This document shows positions 1 to 10,084 of a DNA stretch of 60,000 nucleotides, piece after piece. A program made the position numbers and the translations under genes. The DNA comes from Symsagittifera roscoffensis. Lineage: Eukaryota > Xenacoelomorpha > Acoela > Convolutidae. The stretch lies in NCBI RefSeq assembly GCF_963678635.1, contig NC_087071.1, positions 45,187,095 to 45,247,094 on the forward strand, written 5' to 3'. How positions within the stretch are numbered: position 1 is the first letter of the stretch; each line of letters begins with the position of its first letter. The notes under the pieces are model-generated. The model did not search any database. It was not told the origin of the DNA and saw only the letters and a list, made by a program, of their open reading frames with translations.

Positions 1-290
1 ATTCACTCATTTTCCGGATTGAAGTATTAGTTTTTAACAAAAAAACATACTCCATTGAAGATATTGACTCCCTGATGTAAAAGATTAAGATGTAAAAAGA
101 CATTCTACCTCCAATCGTTTTTCGTCTTAAAATTTCTGGGAATTTGTAAATAGTCAATTAGGCCTTGCTCTGGATTGATATATGCGTGCCTTGAACATTT
201 TAATGGTGAAAACGTAACGCGAACTACTCGAGACCAAATAAAGGGCAGTCGGAACTTTCAGGGCTTTTTCCTGATATACGAGCAGTCTGC
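1..290 (+). mobile_element. HINE (Helentron-like) element, divergent subfamily B, 5' end outside window
   Basis: The right end has the family's 3' layout in degenerate form: GCAGTCGGAAC at 245-254, an imperfect hairpin (CAGGGC-tttt-CCTG), then ATACGAGCAGTCTGC. The body resembles the element at 23.49-23.97 kb (same 'ctccctga' and 'ggaatttgtaaa/ggagtttgaaaa' blocks) more than the common subfamily. The left end is cut by the window edge. Confidence 0.6.
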
Positions 291-295
291 TTTTT

Positions 296-505
296 TCTAC
301 TCTCTCCACATTTGAAAATCAATTCTGAAAAACTATTTTAACGTTGTCATAATGCAGGGAAATTTGGCATGATGAACCAACTAACGATTATGAACAGATT
401 TTTTCCTCATACTCTAGATTGAAGAATTACGCATTCAGCTGTAATAACACGTAAAGCAACTAAGAAAATAGACAATTTGAATTGTGGGGGGGGGAGAGCT
501 GATTT
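296..505. mobile_element. TIR-1 MITE-like element, degenerate copy
   Basis: The left end reads tctactctctccacatttg and the right end is gtgggggggggagagctg, which is inverted to it. The inside carries 'gttgtcataatgcaggg' and 'gaaccaactaacgattatgaacag', blocks shared with copies at 20.2 and 26.6 kb. No coding capacity. Confidence 0.5.
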
Positions 506-1145
506 GTCGAGTTACACCTTTAGGCTTAGTAGAAATCATGAAAAATCACTCTGGAAAATTAGTTTACCCCGGAACAGAATTTCTTGCGCCTATTTCAAGA
601 AGTTAATGTTATTTTCTCATGTTACTGCTTCAGAGCTAGTTTTTACTTCATGGTATTATCTACTGTTTCATTTTTTCTCTGTGTTTGTCGATCTGATCTG
701 AGAATTTTTTTATCCAGCTTAACTGTGATTGAAAGCAAACACATAAAGCTTTATAGAAATAAAATTTAGGAACAAGAATCTGCGATTCGATAGTCTATGG
801 GAAAATACGAGTAAGACCGTTCCCTACAATAAAAAGACGCTAGTCACATAAAGATCATTATATTTTAATATTTCCATTCCATTAGAAATGCTGTCTGAGT
901 CGGACTAATACTCCGCCTTCCCTTTAGAAAAACAACTGGAAACAAACGCGTATTTATACAGCCAATTTGGCTTAATCTGTCAATGTTTGGATTCCAGTAA
1001 CTTAAACAGAGACGATCAGTGTTGAAGCTTTATTCTGTCTAGGTTTTGAATTCTCTGAAATGGTCTAATTCTTTCAGTCAGAATTGTTTTATTCAAAAGT
1101 AGCGCACGTGGTAAACTGTTCTGGCTCAGACATCACTCCAAATTA
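506..1145. other. Intergenic or intronic AT-rich DNA, no gene seen
   Basis: Two overlapping 60-74 codon open frames begin inside or beside the MITE, have no splice signals around them, and look like chance. No recognisable repeat in the middle. Confidence 0.5.
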
Positions 1146-1344
1146 TAGCTCTTTTTCCTTTTCATCCACCTGCAATTTTTTACTAGTTAAATTAATATTC
1201 GCTTTATCCGGTTGTTATCAAAACTGACATGCGGACCAGTTAAGCCATGAAAAACAAATTTGGTGTTCATACCTAAACTTGTAAAACGAATGATTACAAT
1301 ATAAAAAAGTTGATAATGGGTGGGGGGGTGGGGAGAGAGCTTGG
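1146..1344. mobile_element. TIR-1 MITE-like element
   Basis: Left end tagctctttttccttttcat followed by ccacctgcaa; right end gggtggggagagagcttgg, inverted to the left. Internal 'atgaaaaacaaatttggtgttca' matches the copies at 1.98 and 51.7 kb. The 61-codon minus open frame here is inside the repeat. Confidence 0.6.
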
Positions 1345-1941
1345 AAAAAGAGCACAAATTATATTTAGACAAGCTAAATATTTCATAAAATTTTTTCTTG
1401 CTAAAAAAGCAACTTTTTGTTCCGGGTACATCCGACGAAAATGGCCGAACATTTAGGCTCGGTGGTTTTTTCTTTTTTCAAACTTCGACTTTTGAATTAG
1501 CAATTTTTCACGAATTATTAAAAATAATTTTAAAAGAATTGTTGTCCTGAGCTAGTGTTTGAAAAAATTCATTTTCACCTTTATAGTTTTAATATTCCTT
1601 TTTTTGAAGAAAGTCACTGCAAAATTGTGTTCGGGATTGTTTTTTTTCTTCAGACAAATGTCGAATTTGTTAGCAGAAATAATGACGGAGTTTCTTAATA
1701 TCATTAAAAAGGTTTTGTTGTCCTGAGCTTAGATTTGAAAAGATATTTCACCCCTGGTCCTTTTTCATAAAGCTATGGGGTTTAATGATTGCCAATTTGC
1801 GCAAATTGGGACAATTAACGCGCAATATAGTTTGTGCTTTTAACGCGTAATCTGAGATTTAATCCGTCTTAGAAACCGTTCCAATTTGGATTGAGGCATG
1901 CTATTTGGTCTAATTAGGCTCTAATTAGACTCTGCAAAAGA

Positions 1942-2358
1942 GGCTCTTTTCCACTTTCCCCCACATTGCAGATTTCAAATTTTTGGTATGAAAAATGAAT
2001 AACAAATGTGTTCATAACATGAGAAGCAAGATATGAAAATCAAATGTGTTCACAACAATTAATTGGGATCAAGTTAACATCCTCCCCTCAAATCAGTTTA
2101 TGAGGGAGGATGTTAACTAGGTTCTGAGCTCGAATTTTCAGTCAATCAGAATAGAGAATTTTACACGCAGCGCTTTTCAAATTTGTCTTAAATTCAACGC
2201 TGGGGTGCAGGATCCCAATTTCGTCTATTTAAGGGGGGGAGAGGATGTTAACTTGATCCGTTAGTTTTTTCAAAACGCAAAATGACATTACATTATGACA
2301 ACGTAGAAATAGTTTTTTAAAACGCAAGTTCAAATGTGGACGAAAGTGGAAAAGAACC
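1942..2358. mobile_element. TIR-1 MITE inserted in a HINE, itself carrying a TIR-2 insertion
   Basis: The best-preserved copy. The left terminus GGCTCTTTTCCACTTTCCCC and the right terminus 2332-2358 (reverse complement GGTTCTTTTCCACTTTCGTC) are inverted repeats of about 26 bp with few mismatches. Without the 194-bp nested element at 2066-2259 it is about 223 bp, the size of other copies. No open frame. Superfamily unknown because target duplications are not clear. Confidence 0.7.
2066..2259. mobile_element. TIR-2 MITE (GGATCAAGTTAACATCCTC ends)
   Basis: Perfect 19-bp inverted termini: GGATCAAGTTAACATCCTC at 2066-2084 and its reverse complement at 2241-2259. A third, inverted copy of GTTAACATCCTCCC is present internally at about 2103-2116, so the left 50 bp can form a hairpin alone. 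A related copy starts at 9502. Confidence 0.75.
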
Positions 2359-2639
2359 GCGAATTTTATCACTTTGTACTTATTATAGCTTGCGGCGGGA
2401 TGATTTAAAAAAACTTATAAAAAGATGTTGACTTCTTATTTTTGATTTAAATTTCATCGGTTATTTTTGTTTATACTTCATAGATAATAAAATGCAGTCG
2501 GAAATGCGCTTTGCCTTGATAGGAGCAGTTTTGTTTTCACTTTGTACTTAGCTTCAAATGAGTTGATTTTGTGTTCGAATTTTTTTTTAATTTTCAGACT
2601 AGTACTTTATGTTTTTTGAAAAACTAGTTCACCACAGAT

Positions 2640-2698
2640 ACCTTAAAGGGCTCTTGTTACGATTAAACGTTTGCCGTGATAGGAGCAGTCTTGCTTAT
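2640..2698 (+). mobile_element. Solo HINE 3' end
   Basis: Only the terminal module is recognisable: acct taaagggctc, then a degraded hairpin and gataggagcagtcttgctt. The 5' body between 2540 and 2640 is too worn to follow. Confidence 0.4.
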
Positions 2699-3044
2699 CC
2701 AACTAAATGAATAGGTTCCGATGAGGATTCAGACATTTATGAAAATATTTAACGTCATAGCTCAACCAGTAAAATAACGCATCTCCAAAATCATTTAGCC
2801 TATAACCTCAATAATTTTTTTTGTTAAATAATTAATAATTAGCAACTTCAAAAAAATTTTTGTTCAAAGATGGCAGTGACATTACAGATCAAGCTTATGT
2901 TATGGTTCTGTAAACTGGTATAATAACCCTACCCTTTTCCATTTTTTTGAGAAGTTAATGGTTGTTCACTCTCAAATAGCGTGAAATTGAGCAGTTAAAA
3001 AACACGAAAATGATTGACGTTAATACGTTCCTATACAAGAACTA

Positions 3045-3165
3045 ATGACCGCGCGGCCAAGAGACTAGACCTTGATACATGTACACCCGAGGGGCTACAG
3101 AACCATTTGACCGTTTCAAATTGTTTTTTTTTTGTTCTAATTCGGTTCAATTTTGGTTAAGGCTG
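3045..3165 (+). mobile_element. Possible tRNA-derived SINE head
   Basis: An A-box-like stretch (tgaccgcgcggccaagag at about 3046) is followed roughly 95 bp later by a B-box-like ggttcaattttgg at 3143. The same order and spacing are seen on the minus strand at 19.1-19.25 kb, where the B box is perfect. There is no proper tRNA fold. Overlapping 62-67 codon frames have no support. Confidence 0.3.
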
Positions 3166-3960
3166 GCTGCCAAAAAGAGCAATTGGTCTCAAAGGCAGTG
3201 TATTACCGGTTCTTGTGGCTTGCTTGCGCCAATTTTGAGCGTTGTTGGCGCAGATTATTGGTGCTGATGATCTTATATTCGGATGAAAATAACATTTTTG
3301 CCCATGAAGTTTGTATTGCCGAAAATACGAACTTATTGTTGACTTTTCTGTTTTAAATTCATCCTTAAGGAGATTGAGCGCACAATGGTTCTCTTTGAAA
3401 AGCTCAAATTATTGGCAAGCTTAAATGTATCCTAATTAAGCAAGGAGTATACATGCAAGGAGTCATGTATGAGTATGCGTCACCAAATCTGCAATTAAGC
3501 TCTGAAAACTCGAAGAAGCAATCAAAAGTTTAACAAGTTTGTGCAAGAAATCTAGAATGTTAAGACCATATTCATAAAAAATACAAACTAAAGTTCTTCA
3601 GGTTATTAAGTTCTTAAAATTGGTGCCAGTTTCGTACGTGGTGTGATGGAAAAACTATATACACGCGTGAAAATCTAGTCAATTGTGCATGTTTTCTTCA
3701 AAAAAAGAGAATAACAAACAATAATTAAAAAGAAAATTTTCTTGACAGGGAAGTGCCAAAAATAGCTTGCAAAAATAGTTTTTGAATGAAAACATTTGTT
3801 TTTTTAGCCTAAATGACCAATTTAGATGAAATTAGACTTATTAGTCCAAGTTAGGCCAAAAAAGAAAATCTTCAAACCAATTTTGTAGCGTCGTTTGAAT
3901 CACAGCTGAAAGAACTAAAATATGACACATCATTCAACCCAGTCCGATGACTATTTGAAG

Positions 3961-4049
3961 TAACCTGATTATGCGTGGAACACAAAAAAATACAACACAC
4001 CCGAATACAAAGTTCCTCCCCAGTTTCAATGGTCGGAACAATAAAATTG
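3961..4049 (-). mobile_element. HINE 5' end fragment, subfamily C
   Basis: Read on the minus strand it begins ttgttccgaccattgaaac and goes on with 'ttcgggtgtgtt', equivalent to the TTGTTCCGAC...gctcgggtgg start of the main family. The same variant start is at 57487-57527. No 3' end is visible. Confidence 0.45.
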
Positions 4050-4350
4050 CTTAATTGCTAAAATTGGCCCTTAAATTATTTAATTGCTTAAATTGCTTAA
4101 ATTATTTTTTCTTATAAAAGGACGAAAAGAAGGTACAAGTTTATTATTTGTAAAATTGTTAATTCTACAGGTAGTATACTGACGGATCTCTTTAACCATA
4201 TCCTCTCTTTCGCAAAAGGGGGAGAATCGTTACTAGGTATAAAATCCTTATATGCTTCACTGTTGATTTATTTTCATTATAGACGGGGGGGGGGTGTTCG
4301 TTACTGGGTAACCGAGAGGGAGGGGGATAGTGAAAGAGATTCATACTGAC

Positions 4351-4501
4351 CTCAGTTTGTAGCCTGACAGCGGGCGATGTGCTCTCCACCCCCCATATCT
4401 CCGTGCGGCTGATTAGGGCGAAGTTCTCGAACCCATAAGGGAAGAACCGCATTCCCGGGTGTTCCCTCAGGTGCCTATACACTGCAAGGTCACGCTCCTG
4501 T
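4351..4501 (-). CDS. Exon of an unrecognised protein gene (most 3' exon found)
   Basis: On the minus strand an acceptor (ctctttgcag) precedes a GC-richer 151-nt block, and a donor gtcagt follows it. The frame starts with the last base of a split codon and ends in phase 0. It encodes 50 residues with the start QERDLAVYRHLREHPGMRFF and end STSPAVRLQTE; the middle is aromatic-rich (FFPYGFENFALI). The phase joins exactly to the exon at 10319-10469 across a 5.8 kb intron. Codon choice is less AT-biased than the surroundings, typical of a conserved exon. Downstream exons were not found and are probably beyond the left edge. I do not recognise the family. Confidence 0.85.
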
Positions 4502-5039
4502 CTGCAAAGAGACAACAAATTCAATCATTTGTTTCTTTGTTTCATTATTTATTAACGATCGAAAGTTAAAAAAAACTAGAGGCGCGTGAAAACAGGCTGC
4601 AAATTTTCATAAAGTTCTCGGAATGGAATTTTGATTTGTTTCAAGTGTTCTGAAATTAACAGTGAATGGAATTTTATTGCTGCGCCGAAGTTTCCCGGAT
4701 AAAATAGATTATATTGAGAAAATTTTGCCAAAAATGGGGCACTTATAACCGATTATGTGTAACCAATTTAGGAGACAATTTCTATTACAATAGCTTGAAA
4801 ATGGATTCTATCCGCAACAGTTGTATCGCGTCATAATTCCACCAAAATTTTTGTTGTCTCCCCATCGTTTCTAAATAATCAATTTGTTTCGCCATATAAT
4901 CCCAACAAAAGTTTTTTTTACCACATAAAAACAATAAAATCAATTTTTGTTCCCATAGAACCCAGGGAAAATCTATTTAAAAACGTCACTCACTGTATGC
5001 AAGTTTTTTTCTAATGAATCTAAAATCTAAAGACAAGAG

Positions 5040-6010
5040 CCACCAAAAAGGATCATTGCGACCCTAATTTAACTAAAAACCATCTGTAAAAACTCAGTTT
5101 TTGCTAAAATTTTTACAAAATTATCTGATGATTTTTATTTTAAGATCATGTTACAGCAATAAATGGAGGTATAGGCACTTGAATCTGAAACTAAATGAAT
5201 TGGAAACTAAGAGCATTGCGACCACGAGTTCACTAAAACGCGTCAGTAAAAGGATCAATTTCTGCGAGAAAATTATAAAAAGTTCCTGATGGTTTTCAGT
5301 TCAGAAACAATCAAAGGCAAAAAATCCAGGCATAAACAAGCAGGCCGAAAAATGCGTTTAGTCACTTTTTGAAAAAATCACGTTTTTGTGGCGCGTAGTT
5401 CTCGCTTAAATTTAGTAAATACTAAAGTGATTTTCTTTGAGTTTTAGAAAAAAATCAAGACAAACTATTTTGATCAAACTTTCTGCACCGCGAGCGGTTT
5501 TTAAAAAAATAAACAGCCCAAAAACGATGTTTTTAAAAGGTTTTCATAAGAAATTTGCTCCCTTCTCAAAATTGGTAATTATTGGCGCCGCAAGCGCCTT
5601 AAGAATATGTTAAGGGTCTGTCAGCCAAAAATGGATATGTATAAATAGTATCACAGGGAGACTTTTTGGGTCGGCAGAGGGTCTAGTCCTTGTGGGTGGT
5701 GTGAACATCCATCAACCCATGCAAGTTTTTACAAAATAAACAGCCCAAAAACGATGTTTTTAAATCCGCTACTGGGCTGAATGAACTAAAAACTGTCAAT
5801 CAAAAAATCTTTTTTGCTGGTTAATTGTGGTATAAATTACTGATAAATTTCAGCTAACAAATTGAAGCATTGTTAAGCGGTTAGGTTAAAAACAAAAACA
5901 ACGTAACTGGAGCATTGCGACCCTGAATTAACTAAAAAGGCTGTGCAAAAATTTCAAAAAGTCCTGATGATTTTCAGTTCCAAAACAACCGAAGGCAAAA
6001 AATGAAGAAG
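5040..6010 (+). repeat. Local diverged repeats
   Basis: A block of about 100 bp, beginning gcattgcgacc, then 'actaaaa', 'aaaagttcctgatg.ttttcagttc' and 'aaggcaaaaaat', occurs three times at about 5053, 5215 and 5910. Separately, the 27-bp word aaacagccc-aaaaacgatg-tttttaaa occurs at about 5508 and 5737. Positions 5450-5720 also look like the interior of the hAT-type MITE (ctttctgcaccgcgagc, ttggcgccgcaagcgcc). No gene seen. Confidence 0.5.
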
Positions 6011-6418
6011 GAATGCACCATGAATGCTAATTGCGCTATTATACTAAATTTCAAGAATAAAAAAATGAGGCACCTCAAAGAATCTCGCTATAAATTTGCA
6101 ACCCACCAGTAGTGAGATTTTGTAAAAGCTATAATTTGATTGTGTGGTCTTACAGCTTAAAATTATGCTTAAAATGAGCCATGTATTTTAGCGAATACGG
6201 CGAAAAATAGTTTTATTGAAATTATGTGGAGAAAAACAATAGTTTCAATTGTTTTATTAATCAATAATTATATTATTAACTCTCGTTCTTTTACTTTTAA
6301 GACTCAGCTTTTATCGTTTTTTTTATCCAATTTTATTATTTCTTATGCCATGAAAAAACAGTACTTTTTAAAGCTAAATCAGCCAGGCTTTCAACTAGTA
6401 TTTAACAATTTCTTTAGC

Positions 6419-6640
6419 AACCCGGGTTGATCAAAAGTCATGCTATCTTGAAATATTTCTCACAAAAATCAAACACCTTCTTAAGAAAATAGGTAGAAAA
6501 TTTTTACAAACAAAAACGAACGAAACTGTTCGTTAGAAAGTTGTAAGGTAGGAACATTTCTTACAAAAGTTAGTGAGATAATCAAAATCTATGCAAAAGT
6601 TTGAAAAACCTGGGAATTTTTTTGACCAGATTTATGAAAT
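6419..6640 (+). mobile_element. TIR-3 element end (CCCGGGTTGA)
   Basis: CCCGGGTTGATCAAAAGTCATGC at 6420 matches the termini of the 0.9 kb element at 28864-29760. Only one end is clear; a possible worn right end is cctgggaatttttttgacca near 6609. Confidence 0.35.
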
Positions 6641-6998
6641 ATCCAAGATGGTGAAATTTAATTGGGATGGTCAACACCTAAAAACTTCGTTGACTTTTTT
6701 CCAGCAGATCAGATTTAATTATGAAGCATTTGGATTCAATTAGAATGTTTTTTTCCACTTTTTGGCCTACTTTCTAAATTATAAAAATAAAAAGGCTTTT
6801 ACACAATATAGCAACTAAAATGTGTATAAAATGTGTTTACAAAATTGTGTGCGTTAAACATCATATCACAAAAATAAGAAAAAAATTTTAGTGGATTTTC
6901 AATGTCTTTATCTATAAAAATAATCGATTATAATTGTTTTTCATTGAATTTTAATGCTTTAATCATAGCAGATAGATTTTTTTAATAGTTGAACTTTT

Positions 6999-7920
6999 TC
7001 GTTCCGGCTTTTGTTACGATATAAACGGAATGATTGCGCACGGGGTGGTACTTTTTTCTTCAGACAAAATTCGAATTTTTACTTAGCTGTTAACGCGTTA
7101 GCGGAAGATCTAATGCGTCTTAGAAATCGTTCCAAGTTGGTTGAAGGAAGCCTCTTTATTATAATTTATTTGTAACAAGGAGCGAAATCTTTCACTTTGT
7201 ACTATATTTTGCGTGTGGGGGGATGATTTTCACGATTAAATCAAACCTCAATTTAGAAAACATTCGTTTTATTTTATTGTTCCGATTTTCGATACGAAAG
7301 TAACGGAAGTTTTGTGCTCGGGTGGTTTTTTTTTTCTACAGACAAAATTTGAATTTTTAACTAGCCTTTTTTGACGGAATTTTTTAATATCATTCGAAAG
7401 CTATTGTTGTCTTGAGCTTAAATTTGAAAAGATTTTTCACCTGTGATTGTTTTTCGTAAAGTTATGAGGGTTTAAATATTGCCATTTTGGCCAATTTGAC
7501 CAATTTGGGACAATTAGCGCGCGATATAATTCGCGTTATTAACGCGTAAGCGCAGATTTAATCCGTCCTAGAAATCGTTCCAAATTGGTTGAAAAAAGCT
7601 TATTTGCCATAAATGTTTTGTTACAAGGAGCAGAGTCTATTGTTTTGTACTTCATATGGCGTGTCGGGGGATGATTTTTATAGAAAAAATTTTCAAACTT
7701 TAGAAAAAAAATTCATTTTATTTTATTTAATTTAATTTTTTTTTATGTTGTTTATGTTATTACTGCTCCATAAACGTTAAAAGACAGTCGAATCTATCAG
7801 GGCGTTGCCCTGATACGAGCAGTCTTGTTTCATTTTATTTGTTCATATGAATACTGCTCTATAGACCATAAAAGGCAGTCGGAACATTCAGGGCTTCGCC
7901 CTCATACGAGCAGTCTTGTT
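6999..7920 (+). mobile_element. HINE element split by a younger HINE
   Basis: The 5' end is gttccggcttttgttacg at 7001. The 5' body runs to about 7276, and its own 3' end lies at 7830-7920 (gctctatagaccataaaagg, GTCGGAAC, hairpin, gagcagtcttgtt). The central core is deleted (cttagctgttaacgcgttagc joins early and late parts). A related copy with the same deletion but without the inner insertion is at 9765-10055. Confidence 0.75.
7277..7829 (+). mobile_element. HINE (Helentron-like) element, full length, nested
   Basis: Starts ttgttccgattttcg with the palindrome TTTCGATACGAAAG and runs through the conserved core to a hairpin (CAGGGC-gtt-GCCCTG) and ATACGAGCAGTCTTGTT. It is 553 bp and sits inside the older HINE at 6999-7920. 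The paralogous site at about 9955-9985 lacks it, so the boundaries are known to within a few T residues. No coding capacity; it would depend on proteins made elsewhere. Confidence 0.85.
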
Positions 7921-7950
7921 CACCTTTTATTTTTTTATTTTTTTTTCCAT

Positions 7951-8003
7951 ATGACAATAAAACTCAATGTTAATCAGTTTTTATCTATCCATGGAACTTC
8001 AAT
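7951..8003 (+). CDS. Candidate first exon of a small unrecognised gene
   Basis: ATG at 7951 opens a 17-codon frame (MTIKLNVNQFLSIHGTS) ending at a textbook donor, aat|gtgagt. The split codon completes in the exon at 8078, which then stays open. The ATG lies 31 bp downstream of a HINE 3' end, so any promoter would be in or across transposon DNA. Exon and part of the intron are duplicated at 10085-10205. Function unknown. Confidence 0.45.
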
Positions 8004-8077
8004 GTGAGTTCCTAATGTCAGATATTGCATTAATATTATTGATTCAACATCAAAAAATACTCCAAATTCTTCTCGAG

Positions 8078-8227
8078 CCTAAGGTTGAACACATTGTCTC
8101 GTTTTCGGTCAAAATTTGAGCCTGCGGGAATGGTTCAGCAAACTTCGCGAATTACAAATATGCAAATTGTTGAACAAGATATTTATGCTAATGAGTGTAT
8201 GAACAAATGTTTCTGTGAGATGCAAAA
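8078..8227 (+). CDS. Candidate exon 2 of the small gene at 7951
   Basis: The acceptor is ttctcgag after a 74-nt intron. The frame continues as LRLNTLSRFRSKFEPAGMVQ and ends at a possible donor, caaaa|gtatcg, in the phase needed by the exon at 8375. Without splicing the same frame stays open to a TGA at 8265-8267. The product is polar, rich in N/Q/K, without membrane segments. Confidence 0.45.
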
Positions 8228-8374
8228 GTATCGACAAAGTTTGATTAAAACACGAACAAAAAGTTGAAAATTGCTGAGAGCAATTTTCAGGTCATATTTT
8301 GCAGCTTATACAAAAGTAAATTAATTTTTCCTGATCAACTTTGAATTGCGTACTTAGTTTATGGTTCTTTGCAG

Positions 8375-8499
8375 AAAAAACAAGAGATCGCAAACTTTTG
8401 CTCACTTTATGATTAATTTGCAGCTGAAATTTGAATACGATAACTTCATCAACGAATTAGCGGAAAAAGGCAAGAACTTGGACATCGATATAAAGTTTT
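8375..8499 (+). CDS. Candidate exon 3 of the small gene at 7951
   Basis: A good acceptor (tggttctttgcag) leads into a charged, probably helical stretch, with FEYDNFINELAEKGKNLDID in the middle. The downstream donor is weak (tt|gtttta); I chose it because it gives a 50-nt intron and the right phase for the next block. An unspliced reading ends at a stop at 8562-8564. Confidence 0.4.
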
Positions 8500-8549
8500 G
8501 TTTTAAATTAAAAATCATTTCACTTTCTTTGGGTTGCCGTCAATTTAAG

Positions 8550-8698
8550 CCGACCAAACCATAGATAAAGTTGAAAGCAATGAAATGCAAGAAATCATAC
8601 CAGCCTTTCAAACAGAACTTTCCCGCATTGACAAAATTAAGATTATGACGGATTTACATCAACTGTATTACAGTTTAACTTCATTACAGTTTCGATAG
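8550..8698 (+). CDS. Candidate exon 4, possibly terminal, of the small gene at 7951
   Basis: After an acceptor (gtcaatttaag) the frame reads DQTIDKVESNEMQEI and continues through a helical segment (IDKIKIMTDLHQLYYSLTSL) to TAG at 8696-8698. If it is the end, the four exons make about 158 residues. The pattern suggests a mostly helical, coiled-coil-prone cytosolic or nuclear protein; no family is recognised. An alternative donor at 8672 would join to the frame at 8961-9225. Confidence 0.4.
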
Positions 8699-8935
8699 TT
8701 TAGAAATTGATCGGATAAAGCCCATTTGTTGACAAAAAAAATCAATTTACAAAAGGCTTCAACGGTTTTTCATAAAATTAATTTTCTTGTCTCTACAAAC
8801 TGGTTTTTTATTGATTTGAAATTTCGCAAGATATTTAAAAAACGCCCAATACTCAAAAAAATTATATAAATCAATTTTATGTGGTCCTAAGAAGATCAAT
8901 ATGTCGCCTCAAACTCTTTTCAGAATGTTTTAAAT

Positions 8936-9225
8936 AATTCTTTTGTTCCAAAGGTTGCGCAGAGATTTGTATTCAAGAAAAATCTCCGTCAGTGCTTCAT
9001 AAATCTACAGCTACTAGAGGGGAGTTGTGTACCGCAAACACTAAACTTTCAAAGGGACAATATAAAAATTGTTATCAAAGAGTTCCCGCGGTGATAAAAA
9101 CTGAAGACATTTCAGCGCAATTTTGTAAATCGATTCAACAAAAAAAACTAGAGCAAAAAACTAGAGTTTTGAAAAAGAGCAAAAAACTTTCCGTGCCAGA
9201 TAACCGCATGGAATTCTTCTTATAG
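8936..9225 (+). CDS. Open frame, possible terminal exon
   Basis: A frame of about 95 codons without ATG ends at TAG 9223-9225. It is lysine-rich (QQKKLEQKTRVLKKSKKL) and ends VPDNRMEFFL. An acceptor gttgcgcag lies at 8952-8960. A second frame starting after ctcttttcag (FVPKVAQRFVFKKNLRQCFI, to a TGA near 9093) is equally protein-like, so which is coding is undecided. Either could continue the gene at 7951. Confidence 0.3.
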
Positions 9226-9501
9226 CTTTTTTTCACTTCATATTTAAGCACTAAAAACCAACTGAAGAGTTTTTTAATAGTTTTTTTAAGTTTACAACAT
9301 TTATTTGATAGTTAAACAGGTAAAGAAATCGGTATTTAAGCTGTATAAAATGAATATAAAAAACAAGGATTATAATTTATAACTTCAATTTGGATCGATT
9401 TATATCAATATTACTCAACTAAATGATGATGATCGGCCGGTCTTCTTTCTGCCATTTAGAAGTAGAGATTGAACATTACTTTGGACTTTCATCGAATGAT
9501 A

Positions 9502-9690
9502 GGATCAAGTTAATATTATCCTCTCTAAATTTAGTTTGAATAAAGTGAATCAGCGCTGCGTATAAAATACCTAATTAATTGGTTTCAAACCCCAATCTCG
9601 AACCAAAATAACAGTTTTCATCTTCCCTAAACGAAACATACTGAAATTCGGTGGAGAACATCGAAACATAAATCGAGCATTTTAACCCGG
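9502..9690 (+). mobile_element. TIR-2 MITE, worn copy
   Basis: Starts ggatcaagttaatattatcc, the TIR-2 terminus with substitutions, and has the 'cagcgctgcg' block seen inverted at 2166. The right terminus is not clear. Confidence 0.4.
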
Positions 9691-9764
9691 GAAGTTTATG
9701 TTGAAAATAGTATAAATTTCTACAGTTACATATTATTTTGAAATCAAAAGTGTCAACATTAGGT

Positions 9765-10055
9765 TTTACGTAGCCACTTTTGCGCTATTAACGCGTTAGC
9801 GGAAGATCTAATGCGTCGTAGAAATTGTTCGAAGTTGGTTGAAGGACGCCTCTTTATTATAATTTATTTGTAACAAGGAGCAAAATCTATCACTTTGTAC
9901 TATATTTGGCGTGTGGGGGGATGATTTTAACAAACAAATCAAATCTCAATTAAAAAAGTTTGTTTAAATTTATTTGTTCATATGATTACTGCTCCATAGA
10001 CCTTAAAAAGCAGTAGGAATATTCAGGGCTTTGCCCTGATACGAGCAGTCTTGTT
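9765..10055 (+). mobile_element. HINE element, 5'-truncated, carrying downstream flank
   Basis: Body from tgcgctattaacgcgttagc to the hairpin (CAGGGC-ttt-GCCCTG) and gagcagtcttgtt. It shares the internal deletion of the copy at 6999-7920, and the similarity continues about 150 bp past the 3' end into the duplicated first exon (10085-10205). Confidence 0.7.
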
Positions 10056-10084
10056 CACTTTTTATTTTTTTCATTTTTTCCACA

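Larger units (their letters stand above)
1417..2537 (+). mobile_element. HINE element interrupted by a TIR-1 insertion
   Basis: 5' material starts at ttgttccgggtac; the conserved core (gttgtcctgagcttag, then acaattaacgcgcaat) lies at 1715-1830. The homologous 3' part resumes at 2359 (gaattttatcactttgtac) and ends with a worn hairpin and gataggagcagttttgtt at about 2537. Positions 1942-2358 are foreign (next entries). A worn second 5' block at 1625 suggests an internal rearrangement. Confidence 0.65.

Noticed and set aside
3153-3270. Possible minus-strand exon downstream of 4351-4501
   Set aside because: Has an acceptor and donor, but the phase-0 frame needed is stopped after two codons.
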